Of a DNA stretch of 64,000 nt, positions 43,241 through 53,065 are shown one piece after another. The first letter of the stretch is position 1, and the number at the start of each line of letters is the position of its first letter. The position numbers and the translations under genes are program-made. The notes under the pieces were generated by a model, which did not search any database, had not been told where the DNA came from, and was given only the letters and a program-made list of their open reading frames with translations. The DNA is from HGM11416 sp034104345 (GTDB lineage: Bacteria > Bacillota > Clostridia > Christensenellales > Borkfalkiaceae), in NCBI GenBank assembly GCA_034104345.1, contig JAXEDY010000008.1, positions 1-64,000 of the forward strand, read 5' to 3'.

Positions 43241-45952
43241 TTAAGCAAACTTTCTCCTTTTAGTTATTTTTTTTGAATTTTTAAGTTTAATAAGTCGATA
43301 AACGGCTTTATACGCTTCGGAAAGCAGAATAATGCTTAAACAAACGCAAAATACCCTTATCCAGAGTGAAAAACCTAACGGACTTGTACCGAACATGGCG
43401 CAACCAAAATCGGTTATTAAAATTTGCCCTACCGCCGAAATCAAAAACAAAACGCTGAAAAGCTTGTTTTTGCCTATCGCTTTTATCACGCTTGCGCTGC
43501 CCGTTTCACGTGAGTTTACGGCGTTGAATAGTTGAAAAAACACGAACAGCGAAAAAATCGCGCTGTTTTTCTGTAGTTCGCCCGCGCCTAAAAAGTTGTA
43601 AAGCCGCTGAAAAATTATAATAAGCACGATAAACGCCGCGTGAAAAATTATCCGCGCGAAATTGCGCTTTGTAACTATCGCGTCGGTGCGTTTTACGGGT
43701 TTATCGAACATAACGCTTTCGTCGCTTCTACGCTCTAATCCCAGAGACAAAGCAAGCGGTCCGTCCATTATAACGTTTATCCAAAGCAGTTGAAGCGCAG
43801 TAAACGGCGACTGAAAACCGAGCAGCAAAAACGCGATTATAAGTGCCACGGCTGAAAAGTTTACCGTTAGCTGAAACATTAAAAACCGTTGAAAATTGCG
43901 GTAAATGTTGCGCCCGAACGCTACTGCCTTTACTATTACGGCAAACGAATCGTCGATTAAAATAATATCCGACGCTTCTTTGGTTATTTCGCTGCCCGCG
44001 CCCATCGCAATGCCGATGTCGGCGTTTTTTACGGCGGGCGCGTCGTTCACCCCGTCGCCCGTAACGGCAACCACTTCGCCCATTTCCTTTAAAAGTTTAA
44101 CCACTCGAAGTTTAGTTTCGGGCGTGGATCGCGCTATTACCGTAAGCGACGGCAGGGCGCGTTTTAAACTTTCGTCGCTTAATTTTTCGATTTCGGTGCC
44201 GATCGCCGCATTTTCGGCAGAGTGCGGAAGCCCTATTTTTTTAGCCACGGCAAGCGCGGTTTCGAGATTATCTCCCGTAAGCATTTTTACTTCGATTCCC
44301 GCCGATTTACACTCGTTTACGGCGGCGTAAACTTCGTCGCGCACCGCGTCGGTTATGCAGCAAAACCCGTCGAAAACATAGCCGCTTGCATCGCTTTTAT
44401 CGTTTTTTTCGGCTTTGCCGAATGCGGCGTATTTATCGTTTTTATCGTTTAAATCGCCGATTTTTACGGTTTTGTGCGCGAATGCGATAACCCTTTCGGC
44501 AAGCCGCGCATAGTTTTCGGCGGCAAGCGTAATCTTAATTTTTTCGCTTTTCGGCATATCGCATTTTTCTAAAACCTTTTCTATTCCGCCTTTTAAATAA
44601 TAAACGATTTCGCTGCCTTTTTCTTTTACCGCCGTAATCATAAATTTGTTTTTCGAGTTAAACGGGATTTTATGAACTATTTCGGCGGTTTTTCTGATCC
44701 GTTTATAGTCGTAATTTTTGTTTATCGCCCACAAAAGCGCCTGTTCGGTGTAACTGCCCACTCCGCTTTTTTTACTCTTTTCAAGATAGATTTCGGCGGT
44801 TGAATTTACGGCGGCGTTAAGCGCTATGTTTTTGTGCGACTCGTCGCCGATTTTTAAATTTTGCGGCAAAACTTCGGCGCCGTTTATATAAAAGCGTTCG
44901 GCTTGCATTTTTCCGAGAGTTAAAGTACCGGTTTTATCCGAACAAATTACGCTTACGCACCCCACCGTTTCGGCGGCTATAAGTTTTTTTATTATCGCGT
45001 TCGATTTTGCAAGTTTAACCACGCTTAACGCAAGCGAAATCGCAACCGTCGTGGGCAGCCCTTCGGGAACGGCGGCTACTATTAAAACTATGCCGTCGAT
45101 AAACGCGTCTTTAACGCCCGTAAACGTAATTCCGCCCGTAAGCGAAAGCCTTATCAGGGTAAGAACGAACACCACCGCGGCGGATATTGCGCCGAAAATC
45201 GACACGTTTTTGCCAAGTTTGTTAAGTTTTTGATTGAGCGGCGCCGATATGTTGTTTTTTTGGTTTAAATCTCCCGCTATTTTACCGATTTGCGCGTTGT
45301 CGCCTACGGCAAGCACTGTCATTTTTGCCGTTCCCGAACGAACGTAAGTGCCCGACCACAGCATATTGCTTTCGGTTATTTCACCCGCGACGTATTTGTG
45401 CTTTTTTACCGCGCGCGATTCGCCCGTTAAAACGCTTTCTTCGGCGGTTAAGTCGGCGCACTCGGTAATAACTCCGTCGGCGGTTACTTTATCGCCGGAT
45501 TCGAGCAGAACGCAGTCGCCCACGCAAAGTTCGCTGTAATTTATAATTTTCGTTTCGCCGCCGCGAATAACGTTTACGGCAAGATTTTTACTGAATTTTT
45601 CAAGCATTTCGAACGCTTTTTCCGACTTGCTTTCCATAACCGCCGTAAGCGTTGCCGAAATTAAAATTGCTGCGAAAATGCCCGCGCTTTCATAAAAATC
45701 ACCCGCTTTACCCGAAAGAACGTTGCCTACGTTTACGCCGAGCGTTATTATTAAGGCGAATTCTAAAATCAAAGTCATCGGTTCGCAAAGCGACTTTAAA
45801 AGCCTTGTTAAAAACGTGGGCTTTTTCGCTTTCGAAAGCACGTTTGCACCGTATTTTGCTCTGCTTTTTTTAACGTTTTCGCCTGTAAGTCCTCCTATCG
45901 GATCATACACCGCGTTGTATATTTCGTTATAAGTTTTAAGCGATTTTTGCAC
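43241..45952 (-). CDS. P-type cation-transporting ATPase, calcium type
   Basis: A 903-residue P-type ATPase. It contains the TGES loop (LTGESRAV), the membrane motif AAVPEGLPTTVA, the phosphorylation site CSDKTGTLT and the hinge TGDGVNDAPAV. The layout (cation_ATPase_N, E1-E2, HAD, C-terminal four helices) and the PEGLP motif fit Ca2+ pumps of the SERCA/LMCA group. The GTG start at 45952 has GGAG 15 bases upstream, further than usual, so the exact N-terminus is uncertain. Confidence 0.92.
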   Translation of the reverse strand: MQKSLKTYNEIYNAVYDPIGGLTGENVKKSRAKYGANVLSKAKKPTFLTRLLKSLCEPMTLILEFALIITLGVNVGNVLSGKAGDFYESAGIFAAILISATLTAVMESKSEKAFEMLEKFSKNLAVNVIRGGETKIINYSELCVGDCVLLESGDKVTADGVITECADLTAEESVLTGESRAVKKHKYVAGEITESNMLWSGTYVRSGTAKMTVLAVGDNAQIGKIAGDLNQKNNISAPLNQKLNKLGKNVSIFGAISAAVVFVLTLIRLSLTGGITFTGVKDAFIDGIVLIVAAVPEGLPTTVAISLALSVVKLAKSNAIIKKLIAAETVGCVSVICSDKTGTLTLGKMQAERFYINGAEVLPQNLKIGDESHKNIALNAAVNSTAEIYLEKSKKSGVGSYTEQALLWAINKNYDYKRIRKTAEIVHKIPFNSKNKFMITAVKEKGSEIVYYLKGGIEKVLEKCDMPKSEKIKITLAAENYARLAERVIAFAHKTVKIGDLNDKNDKYAAFGKAEKNDKSDASGYVFDGFCCITDAVRDEVYAAVNECKSAGIEVKMLTGDNLETALAVAKKIGLPHSAENAAIGTEIEKLSDESLKRALPSLTVIARSTPETKLRVVKLLKEMGEVVAVTGDGVNDAPAVKNADIGIAMGAGSEITKEASDIILIDDSFAVIVKAVAFGRNIYRNFQRFLMFQLTVNFSAVALIIAFLLLGFQSPFTALQLLWINVIMDGPLALSLGLERRSDESVMFDKPVKRTDAIVTKRNFARIIFHAAFIVLIIIFQRLYNFLGAGELQKNSAIFSLFVFFQLFNAVNSRETGSASVIKAIGKNKLFSVLFLISAVGQILITDFGCAMFGTSPLGFSLWIRVFCVCLSIILLSEAYKAVYRLIKLKNSKKITKRRKFA

Positions 45953-46022
45953 TTTTTCAGTTTTATCTCCGTTCGTTCCGTATAATATATGAAAACCAAG
46001 CCGATATTATTTGTTTAAACAG

Positions 46023-46051
46023 TTTACTTTTTAAAAAAAGCATGCTATAAT
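46023..46051 (+). promoter_or_regulatory. promoter of the phosphoribosyltransferase gene
   Basis: TTTACT (46023-46028) and TATAAT (46046-46051), spacer 17 bp. The leader of about 95 nt has a GTGCC/GGCAC and a CGGGC/GCCCG hairpin but no purine riboswitch that I can recognise. Confidence 0.75.
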
Positions 46052-46152
46052 TTTTGTTGGATTGGTGCCAAACGGCACGAATTTTGCGCTTTTTAATCGC
46101 TTCGGGCTTATTTTTTGTTTGCCCGCGCGTTTAAAACGTTATGGAGTTTTTT

Positions 46153-46701
46153 ATGGATAAAGAATACGTAGTTAACATCGCGGGCGAAAACGTAAGTTTG
46201 CCCATTATCGAAATCGCGCCCAAATTCGGCATCGCTTTTTTTAACCTGCACGGAAATCAGAAACTCACCGAACATTGCGGCAAAGCACTTGCAAAATACG
46301 TTGCCGATTGCGACGTGTTAATTACAGCCGAATCGAAAGGTTTACAACTTACTCACGTCGTTGCGCGCGAAGTCGGGCACGATTTTTACGCCGTTGTAAG
46401 AAAATCGAAAAAACTTTATATGAAAGACGGGCTTGACGTAGTTATCGATTCGTCTATCACCACCGGCACCGAACAGCATTATTACCTTTCAAAACACGAC
46501 ATGGACCTTATTAAAGGCAAAAAAGTAGGCATTGTCGACGACGTCGTTTCTTCGGGCGCTTCGCTTAAAGGGCTTGAAAAAATAGTCGAACTTGCGGGCG
46601 GAACCGTTAATAAAAAGGTTTTCGTTTTAGCCGAAGACAAAGCAGCCGACCGCACCGACGTTATTTATCTTGCCAAAATCCCCGTTTTTAACGAAAACTG
46701 A
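46153..46701 (+). CDS. purine-type phosphoribosyltransferase
   Basis: A 182-residue PRTase. The PRPP-binding loop is VGIVDDVVSSGASLKG, and TAESKGLQLTHVVARE resembles adenine/xanthine phosphoribosyltransferases. It would salvage a purine base to its nucleotide; which base is unclear. The ATG at 46153 follows GGAG at six bases; an upstream ATG at 46141 overlaps that site. Confidence 0.85.
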   Translation: MDKEYVVNIAGENVSLPIIEIAPKFGIAFFNLHGNQKLTEHCGKALAKYVADCDVLITAESKGLQLTHVVAREVGHDFYAVVRKSKKLYMKDGLDVVIDSSITTGTEQHYYLSKHDMDLIKGKKVGIVDDVVSSGASLKGLEKIVELAGGTVNKKVFVLAEDKAADRTDVIYLAKIPVFNEN

Positions 46702-46849
46702 TTTTTATAAGAATTTTGCGGCTTTTTGAACTTTCATTCAGCCTCTTTTTACCCTTTTTAGTAGGTAACCCCTTATAATAAAAACCGACGGAGTAAATTT
46801 TACTTCGCCTTTTTTTAGATAAATCAATTAAATGATTTATAAAAATTTA

Positions 46850-46885
46850 AAACACAAAAAAGGCTTGCCTTATTCGGCAAGCCTT
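46850..46885 (-). terminator. terminator after ispH–rpsA
   Basis: AAGGCTTGCC and GGCAAGCCTT form a perfect ten-pair stem (46860-46885), followed on the minus strand by TTTTTTGTG. Confidence 0.9.
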
Positions 46886-46905
46886 TAAACTTAATTTAAG
46901 TTAAA

Positions 46906-49092
46906 TTATTTGTTGTTGTCGGCAAGAAGTTCTGCGATAGAAACGCCGCCGTCGGAATTATCTTTCCATTCCCTTACTTCGCCGTCGTCGCCTTCAACGC
47001 GGGGTTTGCGAGCCTTGCGGGGTTTATCTTCGCCTTCTTCACCGTCGGCAACTCTTTCTTTTCTGGGAGCCTTAGCCGCATTTTCGGGAGCGGGAGTCAT
47101 GGCTTTTATGGAAAGAGTGATTTTTTCTTTTTCGTGGTCGATAGCGATAATCTTCGCTTCGACTTCTTCGCCTACTTTAAGAGCCGAGGTGGGATTTTCA
47201 AGCCATTCGTGCGAGATTTGCGAAACGTGAACCAAACCGTCGATTCCTTTTTCGATTTCGACGAACGCGCCGAACGGAACTATGCGAACGACTTTACCTT
47301 TGATAACGTCGCCGACCATATATTTGCCGGGAACGAGATCCCAAGGTCTGGTTTGAAGTTGTTTATATCCGAGCGAAACCTTTTTGGTTTCTTTATCGCA
47401 TTTTAATACCTTGAATTCGTATTCTTTGCCGATTTCAAGAACGTCGGCGGGAGCATTGCAACCCGTCCACGAAAGGTCTGAAATATGAGCAAGGCAGTCG
47501 ATTCCGTTTACGTCGACGAACGCGCCGAACGAAGCGAAACGAACTACGGTGCCTTTGATAATGTCGCCAACCGAAACGGCGCCGAAAAATTCTTCTTCTT
47601 TAGCGGCACGTTCTGCATCGCGCGCTGCCTTTTCGGCTTCTAAAATAACGCGCTGCGAAGCAACGATTTGTTTACGTCTGCCGCTTTCAACCTTTTCGGC
47701 TTTAAGGCGTAAGGTTTTTCCGACGTATTTATCGAGTTCTTTAACGAAACCGATGCGGATTTGCGACGAAGGAATAAATACTTCGTAGCCGGCATAATGA
47801 CCGATAAGACCACCCTTGTTGAATCCGTCGACGACAACCGAAAATTCTTTTTGTCCGTCGGCGATTTCTTTAACCGCGGCGGCTTCTTCAATGTCGCGTT
47901 TAATGGCTTTTTCGGAAAGCTGAACGGGGTTAAGCCCTATTATTTTAACTTCGATTTCTTCGCCAACCTTAGCGCTGTAAGCCGCTTTGTCGTAAGTTTC
48001 GCAATCAATTTCTTCTTTGGGGAGAAGGATTTCTTTTTTGGTGTTGCTGATATAAACTGCAAGCCCTTCGTCTGTTGCCGAAGATATGGTTGCGGTTATT
48101 TTTTGACCCTTTTTGAACTTGGTCTGCTTTTCGTCCATTTTAGCGACGGCTTCTTCCATTTCGCTCATGGGCTTAACCGCTTCTTTTACGGGTTCGGCTT
48201 TTTGTTCTGCTACTGCTTCGGTAGCTGCTTCGTTGACTTCGGCTTCGTTTACTTTTACCGCTTCGGTGCTATTTTCCATACTAAGAAAAACCTCCCGGGA
48301 TCTATCGATCGGCGTCGATGCGCCGGTTACGATTCCCACCTTTTTAAATGATACTAAATTTTCTTGCGCTAAGATTTCGGCGCTTTCGACCCAAATTACG
48401 TTTTTGCAGCGTTTTCGGCAAATTTCAAACAGTTTGAGCGTATTACTGCTTCGTTTACTGCCAATTACAACCATACAATCGCAAGTTTCGGCCAATCGTT
48501 CCGTCTCTTCTTGTCGCTCTTTAGTAGTATAACAAATTGTATCGAAAACTTCAACTGTTTTAAAGCGGTTTTTCGGAAATTTTTGCAAAAAACGCTCGAA
48601 TTTTTCGTTAGAAAAGGTCGTTTGAGCCACTATGCACGCATTTTCTTCCCGAATATCGCTTAAATCGCAGGTTTCGCCGTCGCTTATCAGCGCTTTAAAA
48701 CCGCACCAACCGTTTATTCCTATAACTTCGGGGTGATTTTTTTCGCCCACGATTATTATTTTATAACCCTTTTCGGCGTATTCGCTTACGATTTTTTGCG
48801 TGCGTTTAACGAACGGACAGGTGCAATCGATAACCTCTATGCCCTTTTCGTCGAAATAATCGAAAACTTTTTTCGGCTCGCCGTGCGAACGGATTAAAAC
48901 TTTGCCGCCTTTCACTTCTTCGGGCGAATAAACAACCGTGCTGCCGAGATTTTTGATTTTATTCATCACTCTTTCGTTATGAATAAGGTCGCCGAGTATA
49001 TAAACTCCCTTTCCGCTTATTTTTTCGGCTGTTTCGACCGCGCGCGACACGCCTTTGCAAAAACCGCCGTGCTTACTTATTATTATCCGCAT
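46906..49092 (-). CDS. fusion of IspH (HMBPP reductase) and ribosomal protein S1
   Basis: A 728-residue bifunctional protein. Residues 1 to about 280 are IspH, the last enzyme of the MEP isoprenoid pathway, with the three cluster cysteines in GGFCKGV (Cys12), DCTCPFV and a later Cys in CDCMVVIGSKRSSNT. A linker rich in Ala/Glu follows, then four S1 domains (about 325-395, 410-485, 500-575, 585-660), for example FASFGAFVDVNGIDCLAHISDLS and VPFGAFVEIEKGIDGLVHVSQIS. The Lys/Arg-rich tail ends SIAELLADNNK. This fusion is known in Clostridia. Its start overlaps plsC by 20 bp. Confidence 0.95.
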   Translation of the reverse strand: MRIIISKHGGFCKGVSRAVETAEKISGKGVYILGDLIHNERVMNKIKNLGSTVVYSPEEVKGGKVLIRSHGEPKKVFDYFDEKGIEVIDCTCPFVKRTQKIVSEYAEKGYKIIIVGEKNHPEVIGINGWCGFKALISDGETCDLSDIREENACIVAQTTFSNEKFERFLQKFPKNRFKTVEVFDTICYTTKERQEETERLAETCDCMVVIGSKRSSNTLKLFEICRKRCKNVIWVESAEILAQENLVSFKKVGIVTGASTPIDRSREVFLSMENSTEAVKVNEAEVNEAATEAVAEQKAEPVKEAVKPMSEMEEAVAKMDEKQTKFKKGQKITATISSATDEGLAVYISNTKKEILLPKEEIDCETYDKAAYSAKVGEEIEVKIIGLNPVQLSEKAIKRDIEEAAAVKEIADGQKEFSVVVDGFNKGGLIGHYAGYEVFIPSSQIRIGFVKELDKYVGKTLRLKAEKVESGRRKQIVASQRVILEAEKAARDAERAAKEEEFFGAVSVGDIIKGTVVRFASFGAFVDVNGIDCLAHISDLSWTGCNAPADVLEIGKEYEFKVLKCDKETKKVSLGYKQLQTRPWDLVPGKYMVGDVIKGKVVRIVPFGAFVEIEKGIDGLVHVSQISHEWLENPTSALKVGEEVEAKIIAIDHEKEKITLSIKAMTPAPENAAKAPRKERVADGEEGEDKPRKARKPRVEGDDGEVREWKDNSDGGVSIAELLADNNK

Positions 49093-49771
49093 GGTTTTCG
49101 CCTTGTTTATCGTTTTTGCAGTTTTTCGCTTTTTTGTTTTTTTTGCCGCGTTTTTTATCTTTTTCGGCTTTTAAAATTTCAAAAAAAGTTTTTTGCGCGT
49201 TTTGCATTTCGAAAAACATTTTTCGCGTTAGTTTTTCGTTTAAATCGGCGTCGGACTTTTTATCGTAAAAATCGGAAAAATCGAACGTTTTTCCGACGTA
49301 AACGCGCGTTTTTTTAAATATTTTTGGTTTTTTTTCGATAATTACGGGCTGAATCTGCGATTTACTTCTGAACGCAAAAACTCCCGCCCCGCCGTGAAAC
49401 GGCATTAATTCGGTGCCGTTTTTGTTGCGTGTTCCTTCGGGAAAAACGCATAATCTTCCGCCCTTTTTCAAAACGGTAAGGCATTTTTTAGCGCTTTCCA
49501 TATCCACATGATCGCGGTCTACGGGGATACCGCCCATTTTATCGAAAAACCATGAGCGGAATTTTTTGTTATACCACTCTTTTTTTGCGAGAAAATAGGT
49601 TTTGTTTTTATAAATCAAAGCGACTATCGGAACGTCGATCGTGCTTAAATGGTTGCAGATTACGACCGTGTTTCCGTCGTTTACTATATTTTCTTTTCCG
49701 TAGACTTTAAACGGGTAAAATATGCGCATCCACAGCCACCCTATGGGGCGCAAAAACGAATATATGCTCAA
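49073..49771 (-). CDS. plsC: 1-acyl-sn-glycerol-3-phosphate acyltransferase (PlsC-like)
   Basis: A 232-residue membrane-associated acyltransferase in phospholipid synthesis. The HX4D catalytic motif is NHLSTID, and FPEGTRNKNG is the second family block. The last 35 residues are very Lys/Asn-rich, perhaps a basic membrane or ribosome-facing tail. It sits between cmk and ispH–rpsA, a frequent order in Clostridia. Confidence 0.92.
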   Translation of the reverse strand: MSIYSFLRPIGWLWMRIFYPFKVYGKENIVNDGNTVVICNHLSTIDVPIVALIYKNKTYFLAKKEWYNKKFRSWFFDKMGGIPVDRDHVDMESAKKCLTVLKKGGRLCVFPEGTRNKNGTELMPFHGGAGVFAFRSKSQIQPVIIEKKPKIFKKTRVYVGKTFDFSDFYDKKSDADLNEKLTRKMFFEMQNAQKTFFEILKAEKDKKRGKKNKKAKNCKNDKQGENHADNNK

Positions 49772-49887
49772 TATTTTCGCTCCTGAATTGTTGTTTTTTA
49801 AGTTTTTGCGTTGATTTTTTCGTTATTTCCGCAAGTTTTTCGCCGTAGCAAACTCGGCCTGATTATAAATATTCTTAATTATAAATA

Positions 49888-50556
49888 TTATAAATTTTCG
49901 CCCGCTTTTACGGCGCGTTCGATAACGTCGGCTGCTTCTTCGCGCGTTAAATTCGTGGTGTCGATAAGCGTTGCCGAAGGATCTTGTTTTAAGGGCGAAA
50001 ACGTGCGGTGACTGTCGTTATAGTCGCGCTGATTTATTTCGGCCAAAATAACGTTAAAATCGGCGGTTTGCCCGCGTTCGATCAGTTCTTTAACGCGGCG
50101 CTCGGCGCGAACTTCGGGCGTTGCCGTCATAAAAAATTTATATTTCGCATTCGGCAGAACGTGCAGGCAGATGTCGCGCCCGTCTAATACGCAAGGGTTT
50201 TCGGCGGCTACGGCGCGTTGCATTTCTACCATTTTTTTGCGCACGCAGTTAAGCGCGGATATATCGGACGCAAGGCGCGAAATATCGTTCATTCTGATTT
50301 CTTTCGAAACGTCGACGCCGTCTAACAGCGTGTGCTGCACGCCGTTTTCGTAAATTATTTTTAAATTTATGTCGCCGATAAACGCCGAAACGGCGGTTTC
50401 GTCTTTGCAGTTTACGCCCAAAATTTTGGCTTTTAAGCCACAGGCACGATACATTGCGCCCGTATCGAGATGTAAAATATTAAGCCTTGCCGAAATTATG
50501 TCGGCTACGGTAGATTTGCCGCTGCCCGAAGGTCCGTCTATCGCTACGTTTATCAT
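49888..50556 (-). CDS. cmk: cytidylate kinase
   Basis: A 222-residue kinase converting CMP/dCMP to the diphosphate. The P-loop is AIDGPSGSGKST (6-17), followed by LDTGAMYRACGLKA, LDGRDICLHVLP and ERRVKELIERG. Standard length. Confidence 0.97.
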   Translation of the reverse strand: MINVAIDGPSGSGKSTVADIISARLNILHLDTGAMYRACGLKAKILGVNCKDETAVSAFIGDINLKIIYENGVQHTLLDGVDVSKEIRMNDISRLASDISALNCVRKKMVEMQRAVAAENPCVLDGRDICLHVLPNAKYKFFMTATPEVRAERRVKELIERGQTADFNVILAEINQRDYNDSHRTFSPLKQDPSATLIDTTNLTREEAADVIERAVKAGENL

Positions 50557-50778
50557 ATTATATGTATCCTTAATTTTCAGGTTTTGTTTTTTGTTTGTTT
50601 TTTTGTTCGTTTTATTTGCGGCGAATTAAATTCCGAAATAAATCGCGTTACGAATAAAATAATATATTAAAACAAAAAAAATTTCAAGCAAATAACGAAA
50701 GCGTTTGCTTTTTTATGATTTTTTTTGGTTTTATCGGGGCGTATTTACTATACGTTTGCTTTAATCCGACTGTTTGTT

Positions 50779-52155
50779 TTATGCCTTAATTAAGTTTTCG
50801 GCAGCCGCAGCCTTACCCGCCGCCGCGCCCGTTGAAAAAGCGCATTGCAAATTAAAACCGCCCGTTAAAGCGTCTACGTCTAATACTTCGCCCGCAAAAT
50901 ACAATCCGCTTACAAGTTTGCTTTCCATAGTTTTTGGGTTTACCTGATTAACGCAAACCCCGCCGCCCGTTACTATCGCTTCTTCTATCGGACGAAGACC
51001 TTTAACTTTAAACGACAGATTTTTAAGGGCAAACACGAGTTTTTTGCGTTCCGAAGACGTAAGTTCGCCGTTTTTTTTGTCGGCGTTTAAACCGCAATAA
51101 TCGATGATAAAACCGATAAGGCTTTTGGGCAAAAGTTCGATGAGCGAGTTTTTAAGAGATTTTCCGCCGAATTTCGCAAAATCGCGTAGAACTCGCGCGT
51201 CTAACGTTTTTTCGTCGAGAGCGGGTTTTAAATCTATCGAAATTTCGTAATTTTCGGTTGAAACGTTACTTCCGATAACCTTGATTTCGGTTGATTTTAC
51301 GCCGTTTTCAAGGTATGATTTTTTGTTTTGTTTTTTAAGGGATTTAGCGTAATCCGCCGACAGATAACTCGAAGCCGAAATTACCATCGGCCCCGAAACG
51401 CCGTTGTGCGTAAACAGCATTTCGCCGAAGTCGTCGTATATTTTTTTGCCGTTTTTGTTTAATTTTAACCCTACGTTTTTAAGCGACAAACCGCTTAAAT
51501 CGGCAAAATCGCCGCCGAAAAGTTCAAGCCCCGAAAGAGCGGCGCGAACGGGAGAAATTTCATGACCTAAAGTTTCGGCAAACGTATATCCATCGCCCGT
51601 GCTACCCGTTACGGGGTAACTTTTGCCGCCCGTGCAAACTATTATTTTATCGCAATTTATCTGCGTTTTTTCGCCGTTCGATTGAACGGTTACGCCGCAG
51701 ACGGCAACCTTGTTTTCGCCGTCGTTTGTTTGTTCGTTTTTTGTTAAAATTTGCAAAACTTCGGTGTTTAAGCGGACCGAAACGCCTAATTCTTTAAGGC
51801 AAATCTGAAAGCATTTTATAACGTCGGACGATTTATCCGAAAGCGGAAAAACGCGGTTGCCGCGCTCGGTTTTAAGCCTTAACCCGTTTTCTTCTAAAAA
51901 AGCCATTAGTTTTTCGGGCGGAAAAGCATAAACGGAGCTCGTTAAAAAACGCGGGTTGGTTACCACGTTTTCTAAAAACTCGGTTTCGTCGCAATCGTTG
52001 GTAACGTTACATCTGCCCTTGCCGGTTATATATATTTTTTTACCGAGTTTTTCGTTTTTTTCGATTAAAACGACGCTTGCTCCGCATTTTTTCGCAAAGC
52101 ATGCGGCCATGCAACCTGCCGCGCCGCCGCCGATTATTACAACGTTGTTTGCCAT
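50779..52155 (-). CDS. HI0933-family flavoprotein (NAD(P)/FAD-dependent oxidoreductase)
   Basis: A 458-residue flavoprotein. The N-terminal dinucleotide fold is VVIIGGGAAGCMAA, KIYITGKGRCNVTND is the family hallmark, and the C-terminus has EAIVTGGGVCVNQVNPKTMESKLVSGLYFAGEVLDVDALTGGFNLQ in the conserved FAD-binding position. Function is not established. It lies between surE and cmk. Confidence 0.92.
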   Translation of the reverse strand: MANNVVIIGGGAAGCMAACFAKKCGASVVLIEKNEKLGKKIYITGKGRCNVTNDCDETEFLENVVTNPRFLTSSVYAFPPEKLMAFLEENGLRLKTERGNRVFPLSDKSSDVIKCFQICLKELGVSVRLNTEVLQILTKNEQTNDGENKVAVCGVTVQSNGEKTQINCDKIIVCTGGKSYPVTGSTGDGYTFAETLGHEISPVRAALSGLELFGGDFADLSGLSLKNVGLKLNKNGKKIYDDFGEMLFTHNGVSGPMVISASSYLSADYAKSLKKQNKKSYLENGVKSTEIKVIGSNVSTENYEISIDLKPALDEKTLDARVLRDFAKFGGKSLKNSLIELLPKSLIGFIIDYCGLNADKKNGELTSSERKKLVFALKNLSFKVKGLRPIEEAIVTGGGVCVNQVNPKTMESKLVSGLYFAGEVLDVDALTGGFNLQCAFSTGAAAGKAAAAENLIKA

Positions 52156-52213
52156 AAAATTTACCTGTTTGCGGGGCGAACGATAGTGCCGCCCTTGCGG
52201 TTTTTATTTTGCT

Positions 52214-52235
52214 GGAGACCAATTGTCTCCCCTAC
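52214..52235. repeat. single REP-like stem-loop unit
   Basis: GGAGAC-CAATT-GTCTCC followed by CCTAC: same layout as the units at 23530-23636 although the stem sequence differs. Upstream sequence around 52172-52196 looks like a decayed GGGCG-type copy. Confidence 0.6.
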
Positions 52236-52292
52236 GTTTTAAAAATAAATTAAAAATCATTACGAGCAGAGAATATCCGCAACGACAGAGGA

Positions 52293-53054
52293 TTAAAATC
52301 TGCCTTTAACGATCTCGAGAGCGGCGCGGTCGGTTTTGTCGCGCGAAAGCGGGGTTACCGTAACGTAGCCCACCCTATTCCACTCGACGTCGCAATCGGG
52401 TTCGTTAAGGTCGTGTTCTTTGGGCACGCCGACTAACATATACCCGCCGTTTTCGGTTTTAACGTAGCCGTCGGAATAAAGTTGAATGCCCGTTTTTGTA
52501 ACTTTAACGCCTTTTATTTCGCTTTTTTCGAGATTGGGAACGTTCACGTTCAGGCAATAGCCTATATCCGCAAAATCGCACAGTCTTTCGAAAATTTCGC
52601 TTAAAACCTCGCCCGCGGCGGCAAATTTAATGTCTTTATGCGCGGTCACCGAAAACGCTATCGATTTATACCCGAGTTCGTTCGCTTCCAGCCCGCACGC
52701 GACCGTGCCCGAATATAAAATTTCAGAACCCAAATTCGAGCCTTGGTTTATGCCCGAACACACGAGATCGATTTTTTTGTTAAGCCCGTGCGCGGCGAAT
52801 TTAACGCAGTCGACGGGTGTGCCTCCCACGGCATACGCTTCGCATTTTTCGCCCGAAAAGCCTGCAAATTCGGCGGGAAGTTCGCGTTTTTCAACCGTAA
52901 TTTCGCGGTAAACCGAAAGCGAATGAGAAAAAGCCGAGCGGTTTCCGTCGGGCGCGACGATTAAAACGTTATGTCCTTTTTTTAAAAGCATTAAAGCGAG
53001 AGTGTTTAAACCCTCGCTAAAAATGCCGTCGTCGTTACAAACGAGAATATTCAT
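52293..53054 (-). CDS. surE: 5'/3'-nucleotidase SurE
   Basis: A 253-residue metal-dependent survival phosphatase acting on nucleoside monophosphates. The N-terminal metal site MNILVCNDDGIFSEG, the loop VAPDGNRSAFSHSLSV and VCSGINQGSNLGSEILYSGTVA are diagnostic. It begins 11 bp after the carboxyltransferase gene. Confidence 0.96.
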   Translation of the reverse strand: MNILVCNDDGIFSEGLNTLALMLLKKGHNVLIVAPDGNRSAFSHSLSVYREITVEKRELPAEFAGFSGEKCEAYAVGGTPVDCVKFAAHGLNKKIDLVCSGINQGSNLGSEILYSGTVACGLEANELGYKSIAFSVTAHKDIKFAAAGEVLSEIFERLCDFADIGYCLNVNVPNLEKSEIKGVKVTKTGIQLYSDGYVKTENGGYMLVGVPKEHDLNEPDCDVEWNRVGYVTVTPLSRDKTDRAALEIVKGRF

Positions 53055-53065
53055 AAATAAAATCC

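Noticed and set aside
52250..52290. CATTACGAGCAGAGAA...AACGACAGAGG as another dispersed repeat
   Set aside because: Faint likeness to repeats seen in other genomes, but no second copy in this window.
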